DNA of 29,861 bases from DATARH01 sp035648415 (GTDB lineage: Bacteria; Pseudomonadota; Alphaproteobacteria; ATCC43930; CGMCC-115725), in NCBI GenBank assembly GCA_035648415.1, contig DASRLO010000034.1, forward strand, positions 1 through 29,861, written 5' to 3'. This document shows, piece by piece, positions 1-7,909 of the stretch (positions within the stretch are counted from its first letter, which is position 1; each line of letters begins with the position of its first letter). The position numbers and the translations under genes were made by a program. The notes below the pieces were generated by a model. It was not told the DNA's origin and ran no database searches. It was given only the letters and a program-made list of their open reading frames with translations.

Positions 1-1
1 T

Positions 2-145
2 GCCCGCGCCTACCAATCCTCCGCCGAGCGAGGCCAAGCCATGCAGCCCTGGATCACCGATTACAACCACACCCGACCCCACTCAGCCCTCGGCGGAAAA
101 CCACCGACCTCAAAGCTGAACAACGTGCTTGGATTCGACACTTAG
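2..145 (+). mobile_element. IS481-type transposase, C-terminal fragment cut by the window edge
   Basis: The frame starting at base 2 is open to a TAG at 143-145 and gives 47 residues. It contains the YNHTRPHSALGGKPP signature typical of the C-terminal end of the DDE integrase domain in IS481-family transposases, followed by NNVLGFDT at the stop. The 5' part lies outside the window, so completeness of the element cannot be judged. The IS terminal repeat should lie in the bases after 145, but I cannot delimit it. The next gene starts about 120 bases downstream in the same direction. Confidence 0.85.
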
Positions 146-168
146 GGCGATCTCGGGACGCTCAGTCC

Positions 169-185
169 GGCCGCTGCTTGCGGCC
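169..185. repeat. Short perfect hairpin downstream of the IS481 remnant
   Basis: GGCCGC (169-174) pairs with GCGGCC (180-185) around a 5-base loop. No T-run follows, so it is not a convincing intrinsic terminator. It may be part of the IS end or an unrelated stem-loop before the heparinase-like gene. Confidence 0.4.
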
Positions 186-264
186 TCACCTTTTCCTTGT
201 TACGAAACGTCATGCAGTCTACCGCTGGTCAAGCCGTGGGCAGGGTAGCGACGCGAGCATCCGC

Positions 265-1965
265 ATGAGAACGTCGCCCGCCCGCGACGGCGCTCAGGCG
301 CCGAGATCGGCTGCCCCGGGGCCGCCGGTCGAGACGCCGCCGTTGTTGACCCGGCTGCGGCGCGATGCGCTGCGCGCCTTTGCCGCCGGCCCGTTCTATC
401 GCCACACGCTGATCGGCCGCGTGCCGGCCGATCTGCGCGTGCGGGTCGGCGAGCGCTGGCCGGGAGACGCGCAGCGCGGGACCACGATCCTTTCCGGCGA
501 AATCATGCTGGCCGGACAGGGCGTGCGCAACCCGATGCCGGTCTGGTTTCCGCCCGAGGCCGGCACCGCCTGGCTTGCGGCGTGGCACGATTTTTCCTGG
601 ATCGCCGACCTGCTGAGCGTCGGCGGCGGCGCGAAGGACGCGGTGCGCGCGCTGGTGCAAAGCTGGCTTACCGACAATACCGGCTGGCACCCGATCGCCT
701 GGCGGGCCGATGTGCTGGCGACGCGGATTTATAGCTGGATCGTCTATTTCGACGAGATCGCCAGCCGCGAGGCCGACCGGCTGTTGCGCCGGGCGATGCT
801 GGTAAGCCTCGCCGCGCAGCTGCGCCATCTTGCCCGTACCGCGGCGTGGGAACTGAACGGTCCGCCGCGCCTGCGGGCGCTGAAAGGTCTCGTCGCGGGA
901 CATGTCGCGTTCGGCAGCTCGCAGAAGCGAACCCTGCGTGCCTTGCAGGCTGTCGAGCGCGAACTGCCGGCGCAGATCCTGCCGGATGGCGGCCACCGCT
1001 CGCGCGACCCCTCGGTACAGCTCGATGTGCTGCGCGACCTCGTCGATACTCGAGCGGCGCTGCGCGCCGGTCACATCGAGGTTCCGGGCGCGCTGCAGGA
1101 TGCGATCGACCGGATGGCGCCGATGGTGCGGTTCTTCCGCCACGGCGACCGCAAATTGGCGCTGTTCAACAATTCAGTCGAGGAGGACGGTATCCTGGTC
1201 GACCTGGTGCTGACGCGTTCGGAGACCAAGGGGAGGGCGCCTGCCCAGACGCCGCACAGCGGATTCCAGCGGATGCAGGCCGGGCACAGCCTCGTGCTGG
1301 TCGACATCGGCAAGCCTCCCCCTCCGGGTTTCGACGAGACCGCGCATGCCGGCCCGCTGTCGTTCGAGATGAGCCAAGGTCGCGAGCGCATCATCGTCAA
1401 TTGCGGCGGCTATCGCGGGACTCAGCGGGTCTGGCGGCAGGTCGCGCGCTCGACTGCCGCGCATTCGGTGCTGGTTGTCGCCGACACCAATGCGGTCGAG
1501 ATCAACGACGACGGCACCCTCGGTCGCGCGCCGCCGACGATCCGCTGCGAGCGGGCCGAGGAAGACGGGCATCAATGGATCGCGGTCAGCCATGACGGCT
1601 ACCGTCAGCGGTTCGGGGTTACTTACGCGCGCGAGCTCTATCTGTCGGCCGACGGCGACGATCTGCGCGGCGAGGACAAGCTGACCGGGAGATCGGGCGT
1701 CGCCTTCGCCCTGCGTTTTCACCTCCATCCTGCGGTCGAGCCGGCGCTGGTGCAGGACGGCGCCGCCGTGTTGTTGCGGCTGCCGAGCGGCCTCGCCTGG
1801 CGGCTGCGCGCGAGCGGGGCCGAGTTGAGCCTGGCCGAAAGCATCTATCTCGGCTCGGGCGAGCTCAAGGAGACGCAGCAAGTGGTGCTGAGCGGCGTTA
1901 CCGGCCCGAACGGCGCCTCGGTGCGCTGGGCGATCCGGCGCGAGGGCCGTGCGGGTGAGTTATGA
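265..1965 (+). CDS. Heparinase II/III family protein
   Basis: This 566-residue protein belongs to the heparinase II/III family, common in alphaproteobacteria and often near purH. Family enzymes are polysaccharide lyases with an alpha/alpha-toroid N-terminal domain and a beta-sandwich C-terminal domain; the substrate here is unknown. Visible features are the N-terminal FYRHTLIGRVPADLRV segment, a central LPDGGHRSRDPSVQLDVLRDL-like region (about residue 240), AIDRMAPMVRFFRHGD, SVEEDG, and the C-terminal-domain motif SFEMSQGRERIIVNCGGY. I chose ATG 265 because the earlier TTG at 178 adds 29 residues without family character and falls in the hairpin after the IS. No clear signal peptide is seen from this start. 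A polysaccharide-related role is supported only loosely by the following membrane sugar-phosphate transferase. Confidence 0.8.
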   Translation: MRTSPARDGAQAPRSAAPGPPVETPPLLTRLRRDALRAFAAGPFYRHTLIGRVPADLRVRVGERWPGDAQRGTTILSGEIMLAGQGVRNPMPVWFPPEAGTAWLAAWHDFSWIADLLSVGGGAKDAVRALVQSWLTDNTGWHPIAWRADVLATRIYSWIVYFDEIASREADRLLRRAMLVSLAAQLRHLARTAAWELNGPPRLRALKGLVAGHVAFGSSQKRTLRALQAVERELPAQILPDGGHRSRDPSVQLDVLRDLVDTRAALRAGHIEVPGALQDAIDRMAPMVRFFRHGDRKLALFNNSVEEDGILVDLVLTRSETKGRAPAQTPHSGFQRMQAGHSLVLVDIGKPPPPGFDETAHAGPLSFEMSQGRERIIVNCGGYRGTQRVWRQVARSTAAHSVLVVADTNAVEINDDGTLGRAPPTIRCERAEEDGHQWIAVSHDGYRQRFGVTYARELYLSADGDDLRGEDKLTGRSGVAFALRFHLHPAVEPALVQDGAAVLLRLPSGLAWRLRASGAELSLAESIYLGSGELKETQQVVLSGVTGPNGASVRWAIRREGRAGEL

Positions 1966-1985
1966 TCCTGCCATCAGGCTTTCCC

Positions 1986-2056
1986 CTTCCGGGTCTGACC
2001 CGGCCCTCCGCGAATAGCGACGGATTATTCTTCGATCCCCGGGCCACGCCCGGGGG
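1986..2056. repeat. Intergenic stem-loops between the heparinase-like gene and the glycosyltransferase
   Basis: Two palindromes are visible: CCGGG (1989-1993) with CCCGG (1999-2003), and an 8-bp perfect stem CCCCGGGC (2037-2044) with GCCCGGGG (2048-2055) around a 3-base loop. They resemble the short intergenic palindromes elsewhere in this window. There is no T-tract, so termination is not claimed. Confidence 0.45.
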
Positions 2057-2082
2057 AGGCGGTTTCCTCTAGGTCTTGTCCC

Positions 2083-3123
2083 GTGCTTGTGCTCGTTTCC
2101 TTGGTCCTGGCCGTTGTCGCGGCGACGGCCTTCGCGATTTCCTGCGCGGGGACCCGGGCCCTGGTGACGCTGCTGCGCCGCGAGGCGGTGCTCGACCGGC
2201 CAAACGAGCGCTCCTCTCACGCCGTGCCGACGCCGCGCGGCGGCGGCATCGCGCTGATCGGCGCCATCGCCATCGTCTGGATCGGCCTCTGCGCCGTCGG
2301 AATCCTGCAATCGGTAAGCCTGGTGGTCATCGCGGCGATGATCGGCTTGGCCGCAATCTCCTGGATTGACGATTTGCGCGGTCTCTCGCCGGGGTTGCGA
2401 CTGCTCGCGCAATTCGTCGCGGTCGCCGCCGGCATCTGGGTCTTGCCGCCCGGTGCGATCTTCCAAGGCTGGCTGTCACCCAGTCTCGATGCCATCGCCG
2501 CAGCCCTGCTCTGGGTATGGTTCGCCAATCTGTTCAATTTCATGGACGGCATCGACGGCATCGCCGGCAGCGAGGCGACGGCAATCGGTCTCGGACTCGT
2601 GCTGGTCGCTTTAGTCGGTGTTGCTGACGCAGGCCGGCCCTTGGCTCGTTATGTCGGTGTTGCCGGTGATCTGGAGGTTGCGATGCCGGCCGCGGCGATC
2701 ACGGCGGCATCGGTCGGATTTCTGGTGTGGAACTGGACGCCGGCGCGCATCTTCATGGGCGATGTCGGCAGTGTGCCGCTCGGCTACGTGCTGGGCTTCC
2801 AACTCTACACTTTGGCGCTGCGCGGGCATTGGCAGGCGGCGTTGATCCTGCCAGCCTATTTTCTCGCCGATGCGACGCTGACGCTGCTGCGCCGCATGTT
2901 GCGCGGCGAGCGCGTCTGGCAGGCGCATCGCGAGCATTTCTATCAGCGCGCGGTGCAGCGTGGGCTCGGCCACGATGCGGTGGTGCTGCGCGTCATCGCC
3001 GCTGACATCGTGCTGATCGTTTGCGCTGTCGCGGCCGCGATGGGATGGGGATTCGCCGCGCTCGGCGTCGCCGCGCTGACGGTGTGTGCGCTTCTGGTGG
3101 AGCTAGGCCGCGGCTCGCGATGA
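2083..3123 (+). CDS. MraY/WecA-family glycosyltransferase (GT4), undecaprenyl-phosphate sugar-1-phosphate transferase
   Basis: A 346-residue polytopic inner-membrane protein of the polyprenyl-phosphate N-acetylhexosamine-1-phosphate transferase family (MraY, WecA, WbpL). These enzymes move a sugar-1-phosphate from a UDP-sugar to undecaprenyl phosphate, the first step in a surface polysaccharide. Diagnostic motifs are DRPNERSSH and PTPRGGG (residues 38-55), the paired Asp96-Asp97 in WIDDLRGLSP, NFMDGIDGIAGSE (152-164), ARIFMGDVGSVPLGY (221-235, with Asp227) and the C-terminal HREHFYQR (282-289). It looks more like WecA/WbpL than MraY because of the HREHFYQR loop and the isolated location away from a division cluster. 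The start is GTG 2083, which has no strong ribosome binding site. It lies 63 bases before purH and may be cotranscribed. Confidence 0.85.
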   Translation: MLVLVSLVLAVVAATAFAISCAGTRALVTLLRREAVLDRPNERSSHAVPTPRGGGIALIGAIAIVWIGLCAVGILQSVSLVVIAAMIGLAAISWIDDLRGLSPGLRLLAQFVAVAAGIWVLPPGAIFQGWLSPSLDAIAAALLWVWFANLFNFMDGIDGIAGSEATAIGLGLVLVALVGVADAGRPLARYVGVAGDLEVAMPAAAITAASVGFLVWNWTPARIFMGDVGSVPLGYVLGFQLYTLALRGHWQAALILPAYFLADATLTLLRRMLRGERVWQAHREHFYQRAVQRGLGHDAVVLRVIAADIVLIVCAVAAAMGWGFAALGVAALTVCALLVELGRGSR

Positions 3124-3186
3124 GCTTGCGGCCGACCCGGTCGCCGCCCTATACCGCCGGGAGCGCGTCCCGTTGCAGGTGACCCC

Positions 3187-4770
3187 ATGACAACCGCGCC
3201 GCGCCCGGTGCGCCGGGCGCTGCTCTCGGTGAGCGACAAGGCCGGGTTGCTGCCGTTCGCCCGGGCGCTGGCGGCGCGTGGCGTCGCCCTGGTCTCGACC
3301 GGCGGCACGGCGAAGACGCTGGCGGATGCGAGGCTTGCCGTGACCGAGGTCGCGACCGTCACCCGATTTCCCGAAATGCTCGACGGCAGGGTCAAGACGC
3401 TGCACCCGGCGATCCATGGCGGGCTGTTGGCGCGGCGCGATCGCGATGACCACCGCGCCGCGCTCGCCGAACACGGCATCGACGAGATCGACCTGCTGGT
3501 CTGCAACCTCTACCCGTTCGCCGCGACGCTCGCGTCGGGGGCCGGGCGCGCGGACTGCGTCGAGAACATCGATATCGGCGGGGTCGCGCTGATCCGCGCC
3601 GCGGCGAAGAACCACGAGTTCGTGGCGGTAGTCGCCGATCCCGGCGACTACGACGCGGTGCTCGCCGAGCTGGCGGCGCGGGACGGCGCCGTCGGCGAGG
3701 CGATGCGCCGCCGGCTCGCCGCCGAGGCGTTCGCGCTGACCGCATCGTATGACGCGGCGATCGCCGGCTGGATGGCGCGCGAGGAGGGGACCGCATTCCC
3801 CGAGCGGCTCGCGCTCGCCGGCCGCTTGGTCGAGGTAACGCGCTACGGCGAGAACCCGCACCAGGCGGGCGCCTTCTATCGCGGCGACGGCGGCCGGCTT
3901 GGCGTCGCCACCGCGCGGCTGCTGCAGGGCAAGGAGATGTCCTACAACAACTACGCCGACATCGACGCCGCCTTCGAGCTGGCGGCCGAGTTCGCCGAGC
4001 CGGCGGTGGTCGTCGTCAAGCACGCCAACCCGTGCGGCGTCGCCAAGGGCGCGAGCCTCGCCGCCGCCTGGGAGCGCGCGCTCGCTTGCGACCGGGTCAG
4101 CGCGTTCGGCGGGATCGTCGCGGTCAACCGGCGCCTCGACGCCGCTTCCGCCGAAGCGATCGCCAGGATTTTTGTCGAGGCGGTCATCGCGCCGGAGATC
4201 GACGAAGCCGCCGCGGCAGTATTTGCCGGCAAAGGCAATCTGCGCTTGCTGGTCGCCGGCGGCATGCCGGACCCGGCGGCGCCCGGCATGATGTTTCGCT
4301 CGCTCGCCGGCGGCATCCTCGTGCAAGGCCGCGACAATTTAGCCGCGACGCCCGGCGATCTGAAGATCGTCACCCGGCGCGCCCCCAGCGCCGCCGAGAT
4401 CGCCGACCTGATTTTCGCCGACATCGTCGCCAAGCACGTCAAGTCGAACGCGATCGTCTTCGCCAAGGGCGGCGCGACGGTCGGCATCGGCGCCGGCCAG
4501 CCGAGCCGGGTCGACAGCGCCAGGATCGCGGTCGCCAAAGCCGCAGACATGCAAAAGGCGGCGAGCCTCGCCGAATCTCCGGCGATGGGCGCGGTGATGG
4601 CGTCCGACGCGTTCTTCCCGTTCGCCGACGGGCTCGAAACCGGCATCGCCGCCGGGATCACCGCGGCGATCCAGCCCGGCGGCTCGCGCCGCGACGGGGA
4701 AGTGATCGCCGCCGCCGACAAGGCCGGCATCGCGATGGTCTTCACCGGCGTGCGGCATTTCCGGCATTAA
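3187..4770 (+). CDS. purH: Bifunctional AICAR formyltransferase / IMP cyclohydrolase
   Basis: PurH catalyses the last two steps of de novo IMP synthesis: formylation of AICAR with 10-formyl-THF, then ring closure to IMP. The 527-residue length matches the family. The N-terminal MGS-like cyclohydrolase domain begins RRALLSVSDKAGLLPFARAL and carries the STGGTAKTLADA and RVKTLHPAIHGGLLARR motifs. The formyltransferase domain contains RYGENPHQ and the catalytic KHANPCGVA motif (Lys278-His279). FAKGGATVGIGAGQ and SDAFFPFADG follow near the C-terminus, and the protein ends in VFTGVRHFRH, the usual PurH end. ATG 3187 matches the family N-terminus. It is the best chromosomal anchor at this end of the window. 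Confidence 0.97.
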   Translation: MTTAPRPVRRALLSVSDKAGLLPFARALAARGVALVSTGGTAKTLADARLAVTEVATVTRFPEMLDGRVKTLHPAIHGGLLARRDRDDHRAALAEHGIDEIDLLVCNLYPFAATLASGAGRADCVENIDIGGVALIRAAAKNHEFVAVVADPGDYDAVLAELAARDGAVGEAMRRRLAAEAFALTASYDAAIAGWMAREEGTAFPERLALAGRLVEVTRYGENPHQAGAFYRGDGGRLGVATARLLQGKEMSYNNYADIDAAFELAAEFAEPAVVVVKHANPCGVAKGASLAAAWERALACDRVSAFGGIVAVNRRLDAASAEAIARIFVEAVIAPEIDEAAAAVFAGKGNLRLLVAGGMPDPAAPGMMFRSLAGGILVQGRDNLAATPGDLKIVTRRAPSAAEIADLIFADIVAKHVKSNAIVFAKGGATVGIGAGQPSRVDSARIAVAKAADMQKAASLAESPAMGAVMASDAFFPFADGLETGIAAGITAAIQPGGSRRDGEVIAAADKAGIAMVFTGVRHFRH

Positions 4771-4777
4771 CCGCGCC

Positions 4778-4811
4778 GTCGTCCCGGCGACAGCCGGGCC
4801 CCATGGGGTTG
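4778..4811. repeat. Short intergenic palindrome after purH
   Basis: GTCGTCCCGGCGACAGCCGG and flanking bases resemble one half of the widespread GTC-(A/G)TCCCGGC...GCCGGG intergenic repeats. CCCGGC (4783-4788) pairs with GCCGGG (4793-4798) over a GACA loop. It lies between the convergent purH and M81 genes and may stabilise or end both transcripts; this is inference. Confidence 0.5.
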
Positions 4812-4827
4812 CGCGGCGCTTCGTCTC

Positions 4828-6321
4828 TCAAGCCATGTCGTCGATCGGCCACACCGGACGCGGCACCCGGTCGTAGAGTTCGGGCGTGTAGTTGTCCGCG
4901 CAGAGCGCGCCGGTATCGACCAGGATCACCTCGCGCGCGATCGGCTCGAACGCGGCGCGGAAATGCTGCATCGACTTGACCGCGACGGTCGGATAGCGGG
5001 CCGGGTCGATGCCGAGCGAGGTGAACTGGCCGAGATCGGTCGCCTGGCCGTTATTCGAGATCAGGACGATGTCGATGCCGCCGACCCGGAACACCAGCGA
5101 CGGCCCGTAATTGCGCTCGACGCCGCCGCCCATCGGGCCGTAGGCGGTGAACCTGCCGTTGGTGAGGCAGGTGACCTCGCCGGTGAGGGTCAGCGGGCCG
5201 CCGCCGCGGGAGGGGTCGGTCTTGCCGCCGAGGGTCAGGGTCGCGGGGCCGATGCCGGCCCGCATTCCCGCCTCGACGGCCTCGGAATCGTAGATCGCGT
5301 GGAAGGCGACGCCCTCTATCTGCGCCTCGACGAGACCCTTCAGAAACGCGGTCGCATCGCCGTACCCGCCGCCGCCGGGGTTGTCGGTGTAGTCGGCGAC
5401 GACGAGCGGTTTGTCGCCGCTTTTGCCTTGGCGCGCGCGGGCAACCGCTTCGGCGACGCTCAGCAGGCGGACCGAGTTGTAGTCGCGCGTCTCCCAGGCG
5501 TGGTCCATAAAGGCTTCGGCGATCTCCTGCGCCGGCGGCCCGGTGCCGACCCCACCGATCTCATCGAAGGTCACCGTCACCGACGGGCCGACATCGCGGA
5601 TATTGGCGAGCGCGAACCCGGCGCAGACGCTGACCGCCAGCACGTCGCCGGATTTCTCCAACGCCCCGCCGCGATGGATCAGCTCGGCCATCGGGCCTTT
5701 CTGGGTGCGGCCCCAGTCAAGGCCGTGGATCATCCTGCGGCGGGCGATGACGGTGCGCGGGCTGATCTTGCCGCGCATCGCTTGTTCCAACAGTTCGGCG
5801 CCCTGCCAGGCGCGCTCGTACATGTCGATATGCGGGTAGGTGCGAAACGCGATCAGCGCGTTCGCATTGTCGGCCATCGCCTGCGTGACGTTGGCGTGCA
5901 GGTCGAGCGTCGCGACGATCGGCACGTCGGGACCCAGCACCGCGCGCAGGCGCGACAGCAGTTCGCCTTCGCCGTCCTCGTAGCTCTCGGTGACCATCGC
6001 GCCGTGCAGGTGGAACAGCACGCCGTCGATCGGGCCCTGCCGCTCGGCGGCCCCAAGGATCATCCCGCCGATGGTTTCGAACGCGTCGTCGGTAACCGTG
6101 CCGGACGGGTTGGCGTTGGCCGACACCGGGTGCACCAGGGTCCAGCCGTATTTGTCCGCCGCCTCGAAGGTCGCGCCAAGCGCCGAGCGGGTGCCGCGAA
6201 AGACCGAGGGGATCTCGTTCCCGGTGTGGAAGTCGCGCCGGCGCCACAGCGCCATGTCGGTCTTGACGATTGAGAAGGTATTGGTCTCGTGCATGAACCG
6301 GCCGGTCAGGACGCGCTTCAT
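4828..6321 (-). CDS. M81 family metallopeptidase (MlrC-like)
   Basis: A 497-residue protein of the M81 family, named after MlrC of microcystin-degrading sphingomonads but widespread with unknown natural substrates, probably small peptides or amides. Family motifs are clear: RFMHETNTFS at the N-terminus (His11, Glu12), FHLHGAMVTE (His105, His107), ATLDLHANVT (Asp140, His142), TYPHIDMYER (His164, Asp166), ADYTDNPGGGGYGDAT (310-324), then the C-terminal domain with SNNGQATDLGQF. The Asp/His pairs are the likely metal ligands. I chose ATG 6321 because a strong GAGGGG ribosome binding site (complement of 6332-6337) lies just upstream and the protein then starts with the conserved MKRVLTGRFMHETNTF. 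The open frame runs up to 6492, but that extension lies in repeat DNA. There is no signal peptide, so it is probably cytoplasmic. Confidence 0.9.
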   Translation of the reverse strand: MKRVLTGRFMHETNTFSIVKTDMALWRRRDFHTGNEIPSVFRGTRSALGATFEAADKYGWTLVHPVSANANPSGTVTDDAFETIGGMILGAAERQGPIDGVLFHLHGAMVTESYEDGEGELLSRLRAVLGPDVPIVATLDLHANVTQAMADNANALIAFRTYPHIDMYERAWQGAELLEQAMRGKISPRTVIARRRMIHGLDWGRTQKGPMAELIHRGGALEKSGDVLAVSVCAGFALANIRDVGPSVTVTFDEIGGVGTGPPAQEIAEAFMDHAWETRDYNSVRLLSVAEAVARARQGKSGDKPLVVADYTDNPGGGGYGDATAFLKGLVEAQIEGVAFHAIYDSEAVEAGMRAGIGPATLTLGGKTDPSRGGGPLTLTGEVTCLTNGRFTAYGPMGGGVERNYGPSLVFRVGGIDIVLISNNGQATDLGQFTSLGIDPARYPTVAVKSMQHFRAAFEPIAREVILVDTGALCADNYTPELYDRVPRPVWPIDDMA

Positions 6322-6389
6322 CGGCGATGGCTCCCCTCGGTGCCCCGTCATTATGGCGAGATTTCGCGGCAGGCGGCACCGTCGATCGC

Positions 6390-6476
6390 GTAGGGCGGAA
6401 AACCCCGGCGGAAGCCGGGGGCCTTCCGCCGAGACCGCGCAAAACTGGCGGATGACGCTTCGCTTATCCGCGCTAC
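6390..6476. repeat. Two adjacent palindromic repeat units upstream of the M81 gene
   Basis: Unit one is nested: GGCGGAA (6394-6400) pairs with TTCCGCC (6424-6430), and inside it CCCCGGC (6403-6409) pairs with GCCGGGG (6414-6420). Unit two has GCGGAT (6448-6453) pairing with ATCCGC (6466-6471). They resemble two different families of intergenic palindromes of the GTAGGGCGGAA and GCGGATAAGCGAAGCG types. They fill most of the 242-base gap between the M81 gene and the secreted-protein gene, and would be read into the M81 leader if transcription starts upstream of them. Confidence 0.6.
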
Positions 6477-6563
6477 CTCCGACCGGGTGCATCCTTCCGT
6501 ACGCTTGAATAGAAAAATCCGCCTCGCTTATGCGGTGAGCGTCAGGCCGGGTCGCCAGAAGCG

Positions 6564-6932
6564 CTAATGATCCCCCTTATCTCCAGATACCTTAAAAGGC
6601 CATGAAAAGAAGCCGCTGTGTGGGCTACGCTGCCAACCATTTATTTCGACGGGGTTGCCATCCGAGTTTACGCAAGTCCTCGAAACTCCATTTTTAGGAT
6701 ACTGAACTTGGGAGCAATATTTTCCATCGACCAATCCTGTAAAGGTTCTCGTGACCGTATAAGGTATGCCATTGAACGGCACAGTCTGTAATACACACTT
6801 CTCGCCAACGGGCGGAATCGGCCAATTGGTTGCATTTGGGGCTTCGGCTTGCGCAGAGCCCAGCAAAGTCGGAAACAATAAGCCGTACAGCATTGCCAGA
6901 ATTAGCCGCTTCGCCAAAACCAGCGCGCTCAT
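6564..6932 (-). CDS. Small secreted protein of unknown function
   Basis: I do not recognise this 122-residue protein. Starting at ATG 6932 it has a textbook Sec signal peptide: a basic residue pair (Lys8-Arg9), a hydrophobic core LILAMLYGLLFPTLL and a GSAQA-E cleavage site after about residue 29. The mature part of roughly 93 residues has three cysteines (46, 73, 87) and is rich in Pro, Gly, Tyr and Trp, suggesting a small beta-rich periplasmic or secreted domain. The ATG is supported by an AAGGGAAGGAG ribosome binding site just upstream; the longer frame to 7067 is unlikely. Base composition is visibly lower in GC than the neighbours, with more A/T at third positions, which suggests later acquisition. 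It precedes the M81 gene on the same strand, but 240 bases of repeats separate them. Confidence 0.65.
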   Translation of the reverse strand: MSALVLAKRLILAMLYGLLFPTLLGSAQAEAPNATNWPIPPVGEKCVLQTVPFNGIPYTVTRTFTGLVDGKYCSQVQYPKNGVSRTCVNSDGNPVEINGWQRSPHSGFFSWPFKVSGDKGDH

Positions 6933-7070
6933 ACGACGCTCCTTCCCTTTGTTGGAAATATATCGTTCTGGCGCACAACTAACAACAGCGGCGGGTGCAC
7001 CACGAAACCGCCGATAGGGATACGCGGCGCCAAAATCCATCGGGTATTGAAAAATCAATGCGCGCAATGC

Positions 7071-7865
7071 TCAAGGAGCGCCTAACAAACGATCGATCAG
7101 CGGGTCGAGCTTGGGGGCAAGACGCTTGTAGCCGGCTCCTGTGAAATGCAGCAGGTCGGGCGACAGCTTGGTGCTGAGCACGCCCTTCTTGTCGAGCAGC
7201 ACGCCGCCGATATCGGCGTAGACGATCGACGAGCCGTCGGCGCAGGTTTTGATGAGATTATTTACGGTGCCGACTTCCTGGCGCAGCGGATCGTCCTTCG
7301 TTGCGCCGCGGGGCCATAGCCCCAGCAACAGGATGCGGGTATCGGGGAGCTTCTGGCGCAGGCGGATCAGCACCGCGCGGACGCCTTCCGCCGCGAGCTC
7401 GGGCGGGCGGCCATGCGCCAGGTCGTTGGTGCCGATCAGCACAATCGCGACCTTCGGTGGTGGGCCGCCGAGATTGCCGTGGTCGAGCCGCCACAACAGG
7501 TGCTCGGTGCGGTCGCCGGCGACGCCGGCATTGAGCACGCCGCGCGGCGCTATCTTGGTATCCCACACCGGCTTGGCGTCCCACCGCGGCAAATCCCAGC
7601 GCTCGGTGATCGAATCGCCGAGGAACAGCACGCGATAGGGCTGGGTTTTGACCGCGGCGTTGATGTGCTTGAAAGTCGCAATCGCCCAGCCATTCGTCCG
7701 CGGCGTTGGCGGATCGAGCGCGGTGACGGTGAATGGGCCACATCCCACCTGAGTAGCCGGCTCGGATTGACTGAGTGCGAGAACCGGCGCTGAGACGGAA
7801 GCGGCCAGAACCGCTCCAATGATCGTGGCAGAGAAGTAGCGACGCGACTTGTGATCCGCGAACAT
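7071..7865 (-). CDS. Secreted SGNH/GDSL hydrolase, first of a tandem pair
   Basis: A 264-residue serine esterase of the SGNH superfamily, closest in motif style to the platelet-activating-factor acetylhydrolase beta/gamma group. All four blocks are present: FLGDSITERW (Ser85), GVAGDRTEH (Gly117), LIGTND (Asn147 oxyanion residue) and SPDLLHFTGAGY (Asp237, His240). The N-terminal 30 residues (basic start, IIGAVLAASVSAPVLA) form a signal peptide, so it should act in the periplasm or outside on an acyl ester. The natural substrate is unknown. It lies downstream of a close paralogue in the same direction with about 44 bases between them, indicating tandem duplication and probable cotranscription. 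Catalytic residues look complete. Confidence 0.9.
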   Translation of the reverse strand: MFADHKSRRYFSATIIGAVLAASVSAPVLALSQSEPATQVGCGPFTVTALDPPTPRTNGWAIATFKHINAAVKTQPYRVLFLGDSITERWDLPRWDAKPVWDTKIAPRGVLNAGVAGDRTEHLLWRLDHGNLGGPPPKVAIVLIGTNDLAHGRPPELAAEGVRAVLIRLRQKLPDTRILLLGLWPRGATKDDPLRQEVGTVNNLIKTCADGSSIVYADIGGVLLDKKGVLSTKLSPDLLHFTGAGYKRLAPKLDPLIDRLLGAP

Positions 7866-7909
7866 ACCGGCTGTCCCTGGCTGCCTGCGCCTTGGAAAGT
7901 TGTTGGCGT

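Noticed and set aside
178..264. TTG 178 as the start of the heparinase-like gene
   Set aside because: The extra 29 residues have no family similarity I can see and overlap a hairpin after the IS end; ATG 265 fits better.
3103..4326. 407-residue minus-strand open frame opposite purH
   Set aside because: High-GC antisense shadow with low-complexity Arg/Ala/Gly-rich sequence and no family motif; purH on the plus strand is certain.
4963..6273. 436-residue plus-strand open frame opposite the M81 gene
   Set aside because: Shadow frame. The minus strand carries all M81 motifs and a good ribosome binding site.
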